Below are positions 44,502-56,000 of a stretch of 64,000 nt of DNA, piece by piece. Numbering within the stretch: position 1 is the stretch's first letter; each line of letters opens with the position of its first letter. A program made the translations under genes and the position numbers. The notes beneath the pieces were generated by a model. It saw only the letters and a list, made by a program, of their open reading frames with translations. It did no database searches and had not been told where the DNA came from. Source of the stretch: Brienomyrus brachyistius. Taxonomy: Eukaryota; Chordata; Actinopteri; Osteoglossiformes; Mormyridae. The stretch spans positions 2,144,501 to 2,208,500 of the forward strand of contig NC_064537.1 in assembly GCF_023856365.1 (NCBI RefSeq). The letters are read 5' to 3'.

Positions 44502-47008
44502 ATTGTTCTTTTAGGACAGAGGTCACTAACAGGTGGAACGCGATCCAGGTCCGGACCCAGAAGCTGTCCCATACGGACCCGGACCGACAGCCAAAACAGA
44601 AAGTTTTGATTTAAAACCTGACGGGTGATTCTATTTTAACCAGCGCAGCTTAGTAGTATTTTTGGTAGCGGTTTAGCAGTAGAACCACCAATGAAATGCC
44701 TTTGACCGCCAAGAAAGACGTAGTTCAGCGTTTGCAGCCCTTTGCGCTAATGTGCCGTTAGTGTTAATATCAGCAGCGAAGCGAACACCCGCTACCAAAA
44801 AGCCGGAATGTTCCTAACAGAGTGGCTGATCTGTCCGGAGATCATACAGCTGAATAGTTTTCATACACAGTATGTACTGCATAACATGTTGCATAAATAG
44901 AAGTAGTTTATTGGTAATTTCATGTTTGTTGAAGTTTCCGTTTTTTAACAACTGTATAAAGTAATGTTATTTGTTATAAAATCAACTCAGGTCAAAACAA
45001 AAAATGTACGTTTTCAGGGTTGCCCAGTCTCAAGCATCTGGTATTAATACCCCTGTTTTAAACACATAACTTGTGATTTGTCTCGCCTTGGGTTTACTTA
45101 TTTAACGCAAAGAAACCGTTTACTCACTCTTTTTGCATACATCAAACTTTACAAGTAGCTGGTCTCTCTCTGCTGTCAGCAGGCTGTAATTCAGCAGTAG
45201 CTGGTCTCTCTCTGCTGTCTGCAGGCTGTAATTCAGCAGTAGCTGGTCTCTCTCTTTTCTCAGGTTGTTATGCTCTATCCCTGCCTGGTGAGTAACTCTG
45301 CTATCTGTCAGAAAAAACAGACCATTATGAAATTTACTGAAACATTCAAACTGGTCAATGGTCTAACTCCCCTAACTAAAACTAGTAATTTTACAACAGA
45401 AAAAGACAGAAAGTGACCTAAGCTGATGGACAATAGCATTAATATCACAGAATTAACAGATGCACAGTAGTCAGACAGTGACCTAGCTCACCCAGCTGAT
45501 GGACACTAGCAGTAATATCGCAGTGTTAACAGACTCAACGCAGACAGACAGTGAGCTAACTCACCCAGCTGATCTTTAGTAACAGTAAGGCCACTTAAAA
45601 AAAAAATTGGTTCTCGTCCTCTCCCGACCCGCCGAAATGCCCCCGACCCAAATTTTTTATTTTTTTTTCTTTTCGTTAAAATCGCATGGAAAATGCCCAA
45701 GAATGACGAAATTTGAATTTCCCGCGCATTCCACATCGATGTTTGATCCACATTGTGTAATCCTAGTCTTGGAATGGTTTCATGAACCTAAATTTGTCTC
45801 TACCTGAGATGGGTTTGGTGCAAAGATTTAAATCTGGGGAAGTGATGTGGTACATGTTCTTAAGTACTTGTTTGTAGAGTTGCATTTCCTTGTTCAACCA
45901 TTCAGGTTCCTGTATTTTGTGAATTCCTCGTGTTTTAACATGTTTTAATACACTTTCTTTCTAGATATACATTTTAAAATCTTGGTTGTTCATTTAAATG
46001 GGAATGACAAACAGAATATTGGTTTCAAATAGTATCATTTTTATATTCACGAATGAAACATCAGCATAAAGTATCCAAATCCATAGTTGGTAAGGCATTT
46101 ATGAGATACACATGGATCAAGGAATTTACATTCTTGTATTTTCTTACATTTAATATATTTGAAACGCAACAAACTGGAAGAACTGAGGAGGCGTACTAAG
46201 TAGGTCTGCTCTCTTCGGTATGTATTTTCAAATATGTATTTTCTTACATATTTGAAAGTCCAAACAGTCAATAAAAATTTGTAAAAAAATAAAAAATAAA
46301 AAAAAAAATCCCGCCCGCCCTACCCACCCCCTCCAAAAAAAAAAGGACGAGAACCAATTTTTTTTTTAAGTGGCCTAATATAACAGTGTTAACAGACTCA
46401 ACCCAGACAGACAGTGACCTAACACACCCAGCTGATCTATAGTAACAGTAATATCACAGTATTAACAGACTCACAGTAAACAGCCAGCGCTGTGACGGCT
46501 GTCAGCAGCAGGAAACACAGCAGCCCCAGACACACTGCAGCCGGTCTGTGGTCTCGTCTCCCTGCAGACTCAGATCCTGGGAAACACAAACAGCTACATT
46601 GCTGAGGCTCACTGGAAAACACAAGGCATCAGAGACACACTTCCACAGTGAACGATGCCGATGTGTTTCCTGATAGATGCTGCATTTCACTTCAGACTGA
46701 ATATTTTCAGAACTGACTTTTTCTTAAGAACCTAGCAGGCATGACTAGCTGACCTTCATACACACTCACTGCTTCCACCTTGTTGGTGTCGACTCTAATA
46801 CTTTTATCATCCATATGAAAGTGAGTTTAGTAACTTTTCTAGTTCTAAAGTGTCTGAGTTTATCTTGTTGTATGAAGGACCATTAAATCATCCCCCTCAT
46901 TACCTTATTTGCATTTATCTATTTACCTGGGCATTGAGTTGCGTTGCTCCTCTGCCTGATCTGGTCAGTAGTCTTGCTGATGTTTGCATAGATGTTCTCC
47001 ATGGACAT
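40407..47008 (-). CDS. Gene D: type II C-type lectin receptor, CD209/ASGR-like, complete, mosaic
   Basis: Exons: 46927-47008, 46475-46576, 45128-45304, 44229-44371, 43785-43891, 40407-40557. They sum to 762 bp, or 253 residues plus stop. Exon 1 is [16 protein letters not shown], like C. Exon 2 ends TACT before GTGAGT, where its paralogs have TACC, so the joined codon becomes Tyr instead of His. Exon 3 has two stalk repeats, the second with LLTA instead of LQTA. Exon 4 is the GGCPSGWKRLSTSCYYIS type, like B. Exon 5 is [23 protein letters not shown] (read in two parts: VVFDGLSEE and [12 protein letters not shown]). Exon 6 has LPEQPDNYEGNEDC, RWNDRPC and KWVCESVLKC-stop. The 5' half therefore belongs with C/E and the 3' half with B. 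Intron 2 holds a Harbinger-like MITE, intron 3 a hAT-like element, and intron 5 a 23-bp AT-rich array plus the 46-bp array. Confidence 0.85.
40558..41355. other. Intron 5 of gene D, distal part
   Basis: AT-rich with no recognised element. Overlapping 65-codon ORFs near 40968-41217 lack any motif. Confidence 0.4.
41365..42045. repeat. 23-bp AT-rich minisatellite in intron 5 of gene D (about 29 copies)
   Basis: Unit CTGATATAACACATTATAGC plus CAG, with A/G variation at CACATT/CGCATT. Found only in gene D in this window. Confidence 0.95.
42046..42815. other. Intron 5 of gene D, between two arrays
   Basis: Mixed AT-rich sequence; a short GATA-type run near 42255-42275. The last 130 bp (GTCTCACTGCAACATTGATG) match the same position in gene E (53380-53400) and gene C (29860-29875). 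Confidence 0.5.
42818..43784. repeat. 46-bp splice-donor minisatellite in intron 5 of gene D (about 21 copies)
   Basis: Same unit as B, C and E. The right-most copy contains the exon 5 donor (43779-43784). One unit has a CTCTACTGTAGG insertion, also seen in E. Confidence 0.95.
44517..45055. mobile_element. hAT-like non-autonomous element in intron 3 of gene D
   Basis: Starts CAGAGGTCACTAACAGG and ends TTAATACCCCTG, hAT-like termini, with similar flanks TTTTAGGA and TTTTAAAC. The gene C intron (32795-32860) lacks it at the matching place. The target duplication is imperfect. Confidence 0.5.
45420..45588. repeat. 73-bp repeat block, distal, in intron 2 of gene D
   Basis: About two copies with the CACCCAGCTGATGGACACTA variant, left of the MITE. 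The proximal block is 46376-46474. Confidence 0.85.
45589..46375. mobile_element. 787-bp Harbinger-like non-autonomous transposon in intron 2 of gene D
   Basis: Inverted termini of about 31 bp (GGCCACTTAAAAAAAAAA, TTGGTTCTCGTCC) at both ends, flanked by TAA at 45586-45588 and 46376-46378. A TWA target duplication fits PIF/Harbinger. The 73-bp repeat copies provide the empty site (CAGTAATAT). No transposase recognised inside. Confidence 0.75.
46376..46474. repeat. 73-bp splice-donor repeat, proximal block, intron 2 of gene D
   Basis: About 1.4 copies adjoining the exon 2 donor (GTGAGT at 46469-46474). Confidence 0.85.
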
Positions 47009-48220
47009 GGTTGCAGCTCCTAGCTTCCTCACTGAGCTCTATGCGTCTGTCTTGTATCTACTGGGGTTTTCATGCTATATGTTATTTTAGTGGTTGGCTA
47101 AAAAAGTAACTGTGAAGTGAAACATACATACCTATTTTTTTTCACTGGTGTCAGATGCCACCACTCCATGGTCTCTGAATGTTCTTAATGTGGCACAGAC
47201 TGCTGATTAGAATAGTTGCATTGTGGGTTCTTGCTTAGTCAGAAGTGATGTAGTTCCTGTGCCTTACAGCATACGCTGTACCTGGGCATCCATTAGAAGC
47301 TCAGCCTAGCTCCACTTACACCTAGTGCACTCCTAGACATCCCACAGTAGCATGCAAATGTAAGAGGCGACCCTATATTGCCTTAGATATTAATATTTTG
47401 TTTTAAATCATATGTTGATATATAAGAACTACAAAACATAAGGAGTAGAGGAGCATTACATTAACTTATTTAACAGACACTTTTGTCCAAGTTGATATAG
47501 AGGTGAGTATGAGAGAGCAGGTCAGCCAGCATCTTTGGACCAATTGGGGTTAGTCCCAGTCCCAGTGTGCCTTAAGCAACGAATTGGGTGGAGTTACTGG
47601 TTATCAGAGGAGCTGGTGACTGGCACTGTGTACATCATCCTGCTAGCTGCTGTTAGCATTCTATGTTTCGTGATTGTTTGAGTCAGTAATAAGTGTTAAT
47701 TTACAGTTCTTAGTACCACTTCCTGATTGCCTGGTTACGCTGCCCACTAGCTTTGTCTTTTTTAAATAACCTTCTGCCGATTTTAAAACTAAAGACCTAC
47801 ATTGGCCATAGCATTCTTGTTTATCTAAACACCCCAGGTTAGGAGGAGCGTGCCCACTCTGCATTTTGGGTTAGCCGTTGGTTAACCTATCATTGCCCCT
47901 TCAGTATCTCGTTTAGTGCAGATAAGTTGCTAAACATTTTCTTTTCCTTTCCCATGCTGCCTTTCTCACAGGAGAACCTGGAGGAACAATGTAAATCATT
48001 CTATAGACTTTAGTTCATGAGCATTAAATGCATAGAAGCTTATCTGTCCATCTTTTGATGATTTTCTCTGGTTCCCTCTGACTCACACCAGATGTTTATG
48101 ACGTCTGACTGAGGAGGTTATAACATGGTGATATCGATACTTTCACTCTACAAGTCACAGGGTTTCAATCCATGATCTTCCAGATGTGAACACAGATCTC
48201 TAGGATCCAGCTTCTACTAG
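47009..48220. repeat. 5' flank of gene D, near-duplicate of 59836-61165
   Basis: Colinear and nearly identical with the gene E flank. Includes a TTATTTAACAGACACTTTTG fragment (about 47460) common in fish repeats. E has about 128 bp more near 60365-60530. No coding sequence. Confidence 0.85.
47022..47033 (-). promoter_or_regulatory. ETS/PU.1-like GAGGAAGC site just upstream of the gene D start codon
   Basis: AGTGAGGAAGCT on the gene strand, about 14 bp from the ATG. PU.1 drives many myeloid lectin genes. E keeps it (59851-59859), whereas C has lost about 10 bp here and with it GAGGAAG. Short motif, so weak evidence. Confidence 0.25.
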
Positions 48221-48224
48221 TCAG

Positions 48225-48735
48225 GACTTCCGGCACCAGAAGATGGCGACGATTGGTAAACAGCCCTGGAAATATAGAACTATGGGGCTAGAATACTAAC
48301 CTGCATTCTGTGTAGATATTTTGCTTTAAATGTGACACTCTGTGAACAAACAGACTGAATGCCTGACTTGGGGGGTCTTCCCTCTGAACTCTGCACTCAC
48401 AGTGTAAACCCCCAGTGCGTGTGAAGCATGTTAAGTACACAAGTATTCCGGCTTTTGGGGTGCTGCTGCCTGTAGGGCCTGTCAGGCTGCTGCCTCAGAC
48501 CCCCACTCTTCACAGCGCTGACATCTGACTGCTCGGCCAGCACCACCTCTAACCACATCATACAGGATGCAGACCACACCGCCATGATGGGCCTCATAAG
48601 TGATGCATGCGGGTCTGCACACACACAGCAGGCGAGCGAGCTGCTGGAGTGGTGCAAGGCCCACAATCTGCTGCTCAGCATCAAGAAGATAAAGGAAATG
48701 ATTGTGGACTTCTGACAAACCCGGGGCAGCACAAA
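48225..48735 (+). mobile_element. Rex1-like LINE RT fragment upstream of gene D
   Basis: The plus strand reads TSDCSASTTSNHIIQDADHT, AMMGLISDACG, LLEWCKAHNLLLSIKK and EMIVDF-stop, a decayed polymerase region. The 5' end has CTTCCGGCACCAGAAGATGG. A duplicate lies at 61180-61690. The 114-codon antisense ORF is not a gene. Confidence 0.65.
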
Positions 48736-49229
48736 GGCCAATTAATACTTCACTTTTTCACGTCCCTTTGAGTTACACTCAGGGTGATGTAATGTAAATT
48801 TAATCATCCACGATTTGCACCAGGCAGAAGATCATGCACATTTGTGCACGTCGATTGCACATTTTCAAGATAATTGACTAGGTGATTACTGTAGGTGGCA
48901 GCACTGACTTTCACAGAGCAAAGGTCAACCAAGATATAGTAAAGAAAACCTGTACGAGGTGCATGAAGGTGTACGAGGTGTTATCCACATATCTAATGTT
49001 TACATTTTTACTGTACGTATCATTTATACTGTCCATACTTGTCCATAGTGCTGTATACATTATTTTAAGGTGAATAGGAAATCTGGATTCATAGTCATTT
49101 GAGATTAAAGGTGAAAGGGGGGATTGCTGCTGTTGTCCTGTCACCTTTGCCAATCACTTAAGCTGTTGACGGTAGGTTGGCTTAACACCAAAACCCCTGG
49201 AAACCCTCATGCCTGTGCTTCCTTCCAGG

Positions 49230-49640
49230 TCTCTCTTTTAGCCAGGCTGCCATGGTTACTTTAGTCCTGCCGGGGTTAGGTGTACGGGCATAACTCTTCT
49301 CCATCTTCAATTTTCCGAGCTGATCCCAAGCCAACTCTACACTGCTTGAACCCTCACCTGGACTCCTTGGGGATAATTACATGAAACCAACTGGGACTTT
49401 TAAAACTATATGGACTGAAATTAATGTCAATGTAAATGCAGTTTCATGCTCCCCGGTCGCCCAGAGGAGGATGGGGTCCCCTTCCGAGTCTAGGTTCCTC
49501 TCAAGGTTTCTTCCTGCTAGAGGGAGTTTTTCCTTGCCACTGTTGCCTCAGGCTTGCTTGGTGGGAGTTCGAGCCGATTATATGTAAAGTGCTTTATGAC
49601 AATGACTGTTGTGAAAAGCAAGACTATTGCCACATTTTTA
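49230..49640 (+). mobile_element. L2-type repeat tail upstream of gene D (duplicate at 62185-62595)
   Basis: CCCGGCGGGG-like region, then CCCAGAGGAGGATGGGGTCC, GGTTCCTCTCAAGGTTTCTT, TTTCCTTGCCACTGTTGCC and AAAGTGCTTTATGACAATG. This is a widespread fish LINE/SINE 3' tail. Confidence 0.55.
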
Positions 49641-50424
49641 AATCTTTTTAGATAAAACTCGTCTGCAGGGTCCAGCTATTTTTTTTGTAAGGATTTCAAA
49701 ATACCACAGTATGCCGTATTACCTTATGAAAGTTTACCTGTTTCACTACACTTCTTGTATTTGTGTTTCTTGCAATACATCTGCCCCCTGCTGGTGTGGT
49801 GGAATATCACTGCTGTATGCAGCACCGACCACGACCATCCACAGCCAAATGCATCATGAATACAAGCTTCTGGGCAGAGATTCTCTCAGCAGTAATCAAA
49901 CTCTCCGCCCTGAAGGTGTGAGGCTATAATAAGCATAATATTAAGTCAGTAATTATGATTGGCTGCTGTGTCCAAGGAGGGATCTATGAACATGTGCTAT
50001 GAGGGCGGAGCTTTCCTTCAGGGTCTTGACAGACAACTCTGTGAGCCAATGTGAGACCCTGCTGGTGGTTTTTCAGCCATGATAAACTGAAACCCCAGAC
50101 CAGTGTTCATAAACCAGCCTCCAAGTTGCATTCCTACCTTTCTGCACTCTCTCACTCCACCAGCATGCTCTCTCCATCTTCCAGGGGTCAAACGGATGCA
50201 CCGGATATCTTCCAATGATCGATGCATTACAGTCTAGTTAGGATGGGAAGCAGGACACACAGCTCAGCCCTTACGGCCCACATCCTCAAAACAAATCCCT
50301 TGGTAACAGCTGGAAAAAGCCCCCTGGGTCCCTCCTCCTCAGCATCTCTTTTTTATCTCTCTCTTCCTTGACCTCTCTCCTCCATCTTTCATTTAGCCAA
50401 TCCCTCCCCTCTTTATTGCTGTTT

Positions 50425-50433
<9 letters not shown>

Positions 50434-50469
<36 letters not shown>

Positions 50470-50470
50470 A
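50434..50470. repeat. (TC)n microsatellite (copy at 63372-63405)
   Basis: TCTCTC run shared by the D and E flanks; replaced by a short TC-rich stretch in the C flank. Confidence 0.9.
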
Positions 50471-50499
50471 AGACCTAATATTACATTATTACACATAAA

Positions 50500-50664
50500 C
50501 AGAGGTGGAAATCTCAGGTCCAGAAAGTAAAAATCCAGTCCAAGATTTTTCTTCAACCAACCAGTTGAGTCCTCTATGACTGTGACTCTTTATACTCAAC
50601 TGGTTGGTTGAATCAAAATCTTGGACGGGATTTTTACTTTCTGGACCTGAGATTTCCACCTCAG
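50500..50664. mobile_element. 165-bp hAT MITE (foldback) upstream of gene D
   Basis: Termini CAGAGGTGGAAATCTCAGG and its inverse (CTGAGGTGGAAATCTCAGG), with long inverted arms. The 8-bp target duplication is CACATAAA (50492-50499 and 50665-50672). All three features are hAT hallmarks. Confidence 0.85.
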
Positions 50665-50829
50665 CACATAAACACATAGACACACACCTCCTCACCATCA
50701 CTCTCTCCCTACCCCTCCTTCTATCCTCCCATCTTCTACTCAGCATATTTAGTGTTCACACTCAGATGAGACACTATCAGATGCTTTCATCAAAAGCAAA
50801 GTGCATTTTATTTTAAGACGGCAGGGTCA

Positions 50830-52075
50830 GTCAATTACTGGAGCACCTGGGGTTAAGGGTCTTGCTCAGGTCATAACCTTTTTAAGGCTGTTTAATTCAA
50901 AAGGAAACTACCTGATTACAGATATTTCAAAATGAAGAGTTCCAAAACTAACTTTTTTTTGACTGTGAATAAAGTCATGCTTCTCCATCGCAAGTTACAG
51001 TATTGACTACGTCCATCCAGTGGATGGAGTGAACTTTGGAAATTTGCTCTTCAATTGACTACATGTGTATGTGGTTTGTGCAGAAGACAGTAATCAAGGT
51101 ACTGTTACCCAAACTGTACCATGGGCGTAGCTGCCAAATGCACTGCATCACCTCTCCTGTTTCTGGCCGCTCTGCATTGTGTCATTTGTTGTGGACAAAG
51201 GGACAACCAGACACATAGGGGTTACGTGTTCTTGAAATTGCGATCACTCTCTGGTTTATTTCTTGTGCAAATAAAGACTGTTACTTTATTAAGACATTAA
51301 AATCAGATACATAAAACACTTTTAAATGAAAACTGTGCTAAATTTCAATAAACAAAATATTTCAGTGGTTTTCTAACAAAGTGATACTTAAAGAGAATAT
51401 CAACTACAATGAATTACCACAAATAGAATATATAAAATGGATTTTAAAATGTTTTGAAACACATCACTCCTATTCTGAAACATCCTGGGAGTATATCTTA
51501 AAAGGATGGCTTAAAACTGTACTACATTTTCGCTAGATGAAGAGAATCACTCCTTAACATGTTTCAAATACATGAAGACTGAGAATTCCCATGAGAAGCT
51601 CAACGTAATGGGTGATTACAACAAAATGACTAAACGCCATCTAGCTTCTAGGAGTAGAACTGCATGCTACAGTACCTTGTAATTTTATATACATTTTTCC
51701 ATTTCAACATGCCTCTTCATTATTCCCGTTGCCTCTCAATGGCCGGCTTCTGCTTCTGCCAGCCCCCACTGACCCTGGACACTCATGCCTCATCCCCATA
51801 CTCACTTGGCATCTGACACCCCATTTATTTTTCTGTCCAAAGCCTTTAAGCTTTAGGGCTGTGTGGGATGAACTCCCCCAGTGCTGCTGCATTGACATGC
51901 ATTATGTCTGAATTCTCACAGACAGGCTCGGCTGGTCTCTTCACGTCTACCCATGATGCACTGGTGCAGGTAGATCTTCATGTTCTGAACCCTTACACTG
52001 ATTTTCCTACGATTGTTTACACCCCCTGTCCTGCATACAATCCATCTTCCTTCCACCTTGTGTGGTTCTTTTCAT
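50830..52075. other. 5' flank of gene D / intergenic D-E, no gene seen
   Basis: The segment to about 51060 is duplicated at the right window edge (to 64000). ORFs at 51704-52077 overlap on both strands and lack motifs. Confidence 0.4.
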
Positions 52076-52079
52076 AATC

Positions 52080-52260
52080 CTGCCTCCTTCTTGAGCTTGT
52101 CCTGGTGAGGGTTACAGTGGGTTTGGATCCTATCCCAGGCAGCACAGACCACAAGGCCACATGGGTGCACCCTGGGTGGGAGGCCAGTGTATCACAGGGC
52201 ACATACACGCAGTAGGACAATTAGAAAGGCTAGTTAGTTTCACCTATTGCTACAGTTCTG
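52080..52260 (-). mobile_element. Old Rex3-like tail fragment
   Basis: GGTGAGGGTTACAGTGGGTT, TATCCCAGGCAGCACAGACC and GGCCAGTGTATCACAGGGCA resemble the tail at 33660-33780, strongly diverged. Confidence 0.45.
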
Positions 52261-52319
52261 CAGTATTACTGCTACATGTGTGTGTGTATGGTGTGAGTGT
52301 ATAGTGTGTGTGTGTGTAT

Positions 52320-52560
52320 GGTGTATGTAGTTATTACTTTGTGAGGACCTGATTTAGCCACAATGTGTTAAAAACCTGTAACTTTATATCTTGTGGGGAC
52401 AATTTAATAAAAACCTGTGACTGCAATCAAAATACTAAAATTGTGTCTTGTTTGGTTACTTATGGCTAAGGTTATGGCTGGGTAGGGGTTAGGGTCGTCA
52501 TCTTGGGATTCGAGTTTTCCCCATAGGAATGAATGGAGAGTCCCCACAAAGATATGAATA
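52320..52560. repeat. Dispersed TTTGTGGGGAC-type repeat
   Basis: ACTTTGTGAGGACCTG at the left and AGTCCCCACAAAGATATG at the right in inverted orientation, with internal ATCTTGTGGGGACAATTT. Probably a non-autonomous DNA element. Confidence 0.5.
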
Positions 52561-52599
52561 CAAATGTATGTGTGAGTGTGTGTGCGTGTGAATGTGCGT

Positions 52600-53014
52600 C
52601 CATGTGTGTGTGTGTTTATGTGTGTGTGTATTTTGACAGATTTCAGGAAGCAGAGTATGTATCAAACATTTTTAAAATCTGTATTAATGTATTAATGTAT
52701 TAATGTATTAATGTAGGTCTTGAAATTTCACAATAACCTGCATTTTCAGCAGTATGAATGGAGGCTCCCTAATATGCTAACATGACTGCTAGCTGTGCGA
52801 ATTACACATGGTATTTAAAAAGCGGATTATGGGAAATAAAAAGATACAAAGAGCAACAATCTCTCAACTGCAGAAAAAGAAAAGAAGCAGAAAAGGGCTG
52901 TTTTCCTATTTTAGCTGGAAAAGACTTTGTCTGAAGTAAAAGAAAAGAGAAAATTAATTTCACCCTAATATTAGTGGGTGTCTATAGTGAAGAGTGAGTG
53001 ATCATATATATGGG
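52600..53014. repeat. 3' flank of gene E, paralogous to 27640-28005 of gene C
   Basis: CTGCATTTTCAGCAGTATGA, ATTTAAAAAGCGGATTAT and TCACCCTAATATTAGTGG are colinear with the C flank. Includes a small (TGTATTAA)n run at 52682-52712. Confidence 0.8.
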
Positions 53015-56000
53015 TTAACACCAGGGTATTGTTTCACAAATCCATTTCCAAGGACGATCACATGGACGGTCGTTCCATCCGGAATCAAAATCTCTGGTCC
53101 TGTGCTCCACGCAATCTTCTTTTCCATTGGAGTTATCGGGCTGCTTTGGATTAGACCACCAGTACCTGTAGACAGCTCAGTGGTTCAGATTATCTGATCT
53201 CCAGGTTAGAGTACTATACTGTTTAACGGTAAAGTAACAATAATGCTGTGGACAGCAGTGTGGTGCAGCACTTAGACTACTGCTATCTGTAATGTACAGA
53301 CTGTAACAGTGCTGATTTGCACTATATATTGTGCAACAACTGCATGGAGAAGAACTTGGTTAATTCTTCTCCTATTAGTCTCGCTGTAACATTGATGAAT
53401 GACATCATTACCTGTCTGCCTGCATACTTATGCTGATCCTGGCCTTTCTCTCTAGGTCTCTCTGTAATTGTACTCAGGCTGGTCTTACCCTTTCTCTCTA
53501 CTGTAGGTCTCTCTGTAATTTTGCTCAGGCTGGTCTTATCCTGTCTCTCTACTGTAGCTCTCTCTCTAATTGTGCTCAGGCTGGTCTTACCCTTTCTCTC
53601 TAGGTTTCTCTGTAACTATGCTCAGGCTGGTCTTACCCTTTCTCTCTACGTCTCTCTGTAATTGTGCTCATGCAGATCTTAACCTTTCTCTCTAGGTCTC
53701 TCTGTAATTGTGCTCATGCAGATCTTAACCTTTCTCTTTAGCTCTCTCTGTAATTGTGCTCAGGCTGGTCTTACCCTTTCTCTCTATGTCTCTCTGTAAT
53801 TGTGCTCAGGCTGGTCTTACCCTTTCTCTCTATGTCTCTCTGTAATTGTCCTCAGGCTGGTCTTACCCTTTCTCTCTAGGTCTCTCTCTAATTGTGCTCA
53901 GGCTGGTCTTACCCTTTCTCTCTAGGTCTCTCTCTAATTGTGCTCAGGCTGGTCTTACCCTTTCTCTCTAGGTCTCTCTCTAATTGTGCTCAGGCTGGTC
54001 TTACCCTTTCTCTCTACTGTAGGTCTCTCTGTAATTGTGCTCAGGCTGGTCTTACCCTTTCTCTACAGGAATTGTTGTTCCATCCACCCATTTCCAGATT
54101 CCTTCTCTCTCACTGTCACTGAGACCGATCCAGAATTCTCCAGGAATTCTGTTCATAAACTCCTACAGTGTAAGAAATACTACAATGAATGAAAGCTCAT
54201 TTTAGGAAAGTTATTTACTCTGAGAAAGTGATGGTGACCTTGGAATATAAATAATTCTCTGCCTCTGGTTTGTCCTGGTAGCTAATTGACCAGCCACAGG
54301 CAAATCACTTCAAGAGCAGAAGTTATGGACAAAATGCCAGAGGTGATGTTCTACCACAGTCTGTATGAATGGGTGAATTTTCTGCATATTGTTTATTCAT
54401 AATGTACTAAAATGAAGTGACTAACATTTACATTACACCTTATTATTATACTAAACCATAGATAATATATACCTGTACTTATGTATATTTTATATCTTAT
54501 CCAGGCTTAAATCCCATCAAGGGACTCGGGCTTGGAGCCTCTCCCAGTCCATCACAGGGCATAAGGCGGGGCTACACCTTGGATGGGATGCCAGTCCATC
54601 ACAGGGCATAAGGCGGGGCTACACCTTGGATGGGATGCCAGTCCATCACAGGGCATAAGGCAGGGCTACACCTTGGATGGGATGCCAGTTCATCACAGGG
54701 TATAAGGCGGGGCTACACCTTGGATGGGATGCCAGTCCATCACAGGGCATAAGGCAGGGCTACACCTTGGATGGGATGCCAGTCCATCACAGGGCATAAG
54801 GCAGGCCTACACCTTGGATGGGATGCCAGTTCATCACAGGGTATAAGGCAGGGCTACACCTTGGATGGGATGCCAGTCCATCACAGGGCATAAGGCGGGG
54901 CTACACCTTGGATGGGATGCCAGTCCATCACAGGGCATAAGGCGGGGCTACACCTTGGATGGGATGCCAGTCCATCACAGGGTATAAGGCGGGGCTACAC
55001 CTTGGATGGGATGCCAGTCCATCACAGGGCATAAGGCGGGGCTACACCTTGGATGGGATGCCAGTCCATCAGAGGGCATAAGGCGGGGCTACACCTTGGA
55101 TGGGATGCCAGTCCATCACAGGGTATAAGGCAGGCCTACACCTTGGATGGGATGCCAGTCCATCACAGGGCATTAGGCGGGGCTGCACCTTGGATGGGAT
55201 GCCAGTCCATCACAGGGCATAAGGCAGGGCTACACCTTGGATGGGATGCCAGTCCATCACAGGGTATAAGGCAGGCCGACACCTTGGATGGGATGCCAGT
55301 CCATCAGAGGGCATAAGGCGGGGCTACACCTTGGATGGGATGCCAGTCCATCACAGGGTATAAGGCAGGCCTACACCTTGGATGGGATGCCAGTCCATCA
55401 CAGGGCATAATGCGGGGCTACACCTTGGATGGGATGCCAGTCCATTACAGGGCATAAGGCAGGGCTACACCTTGGATGGGATGCCAGTCCATCACAGGGC
55501 ATAATGCGGGGCTACACCTTGGATGGGATGCCAGTCCATCACAGGGTATAAGGCAGGCCTACACCTTGGATGGGATGCCAGTCCATCACAGGGCATAATG
55601 CGGGGCTACACCTTGGATGGGATGCCAGTCCATCACAGGGCATAAGGCAGGGCTACACCTTGGATGGGATGCCAGTCCATCACAGGGCATAAGGCAGGGC
55701 TACACCTTGGATGGGATGCCAGTCCATCACAGGGCATAAGGCAGGGCTACACCTTGGATGGGATGCCAGTTCATTACGGGGTGCACAAAGATGAATACTG
55801 TTAAAATCTGCCTTATCTCACCTGCTCCTCTCTGCTGTTGATGATCGCCAGGTCGGCTCCTGACTGCATACAGGCCTGTCGGCTGTCACTCCAGGTCTTC
55901 TCCTCCGTGGAAATGTAGTAACAGCTGCATTTGAATCTTCTCCAATCCCATGGACAGATGTAGCCTGAGGTCCAAAGACACAGTCTGGCCTTGAAGATGC

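Noticed and set aside
48397..48741. Minus-strand 114-codon ORF, conserved at 61352-61696
   Set aside because: Antisense to a decayed Rex1-like reverse transcriptase; its conservation reflects the segmental duplication.
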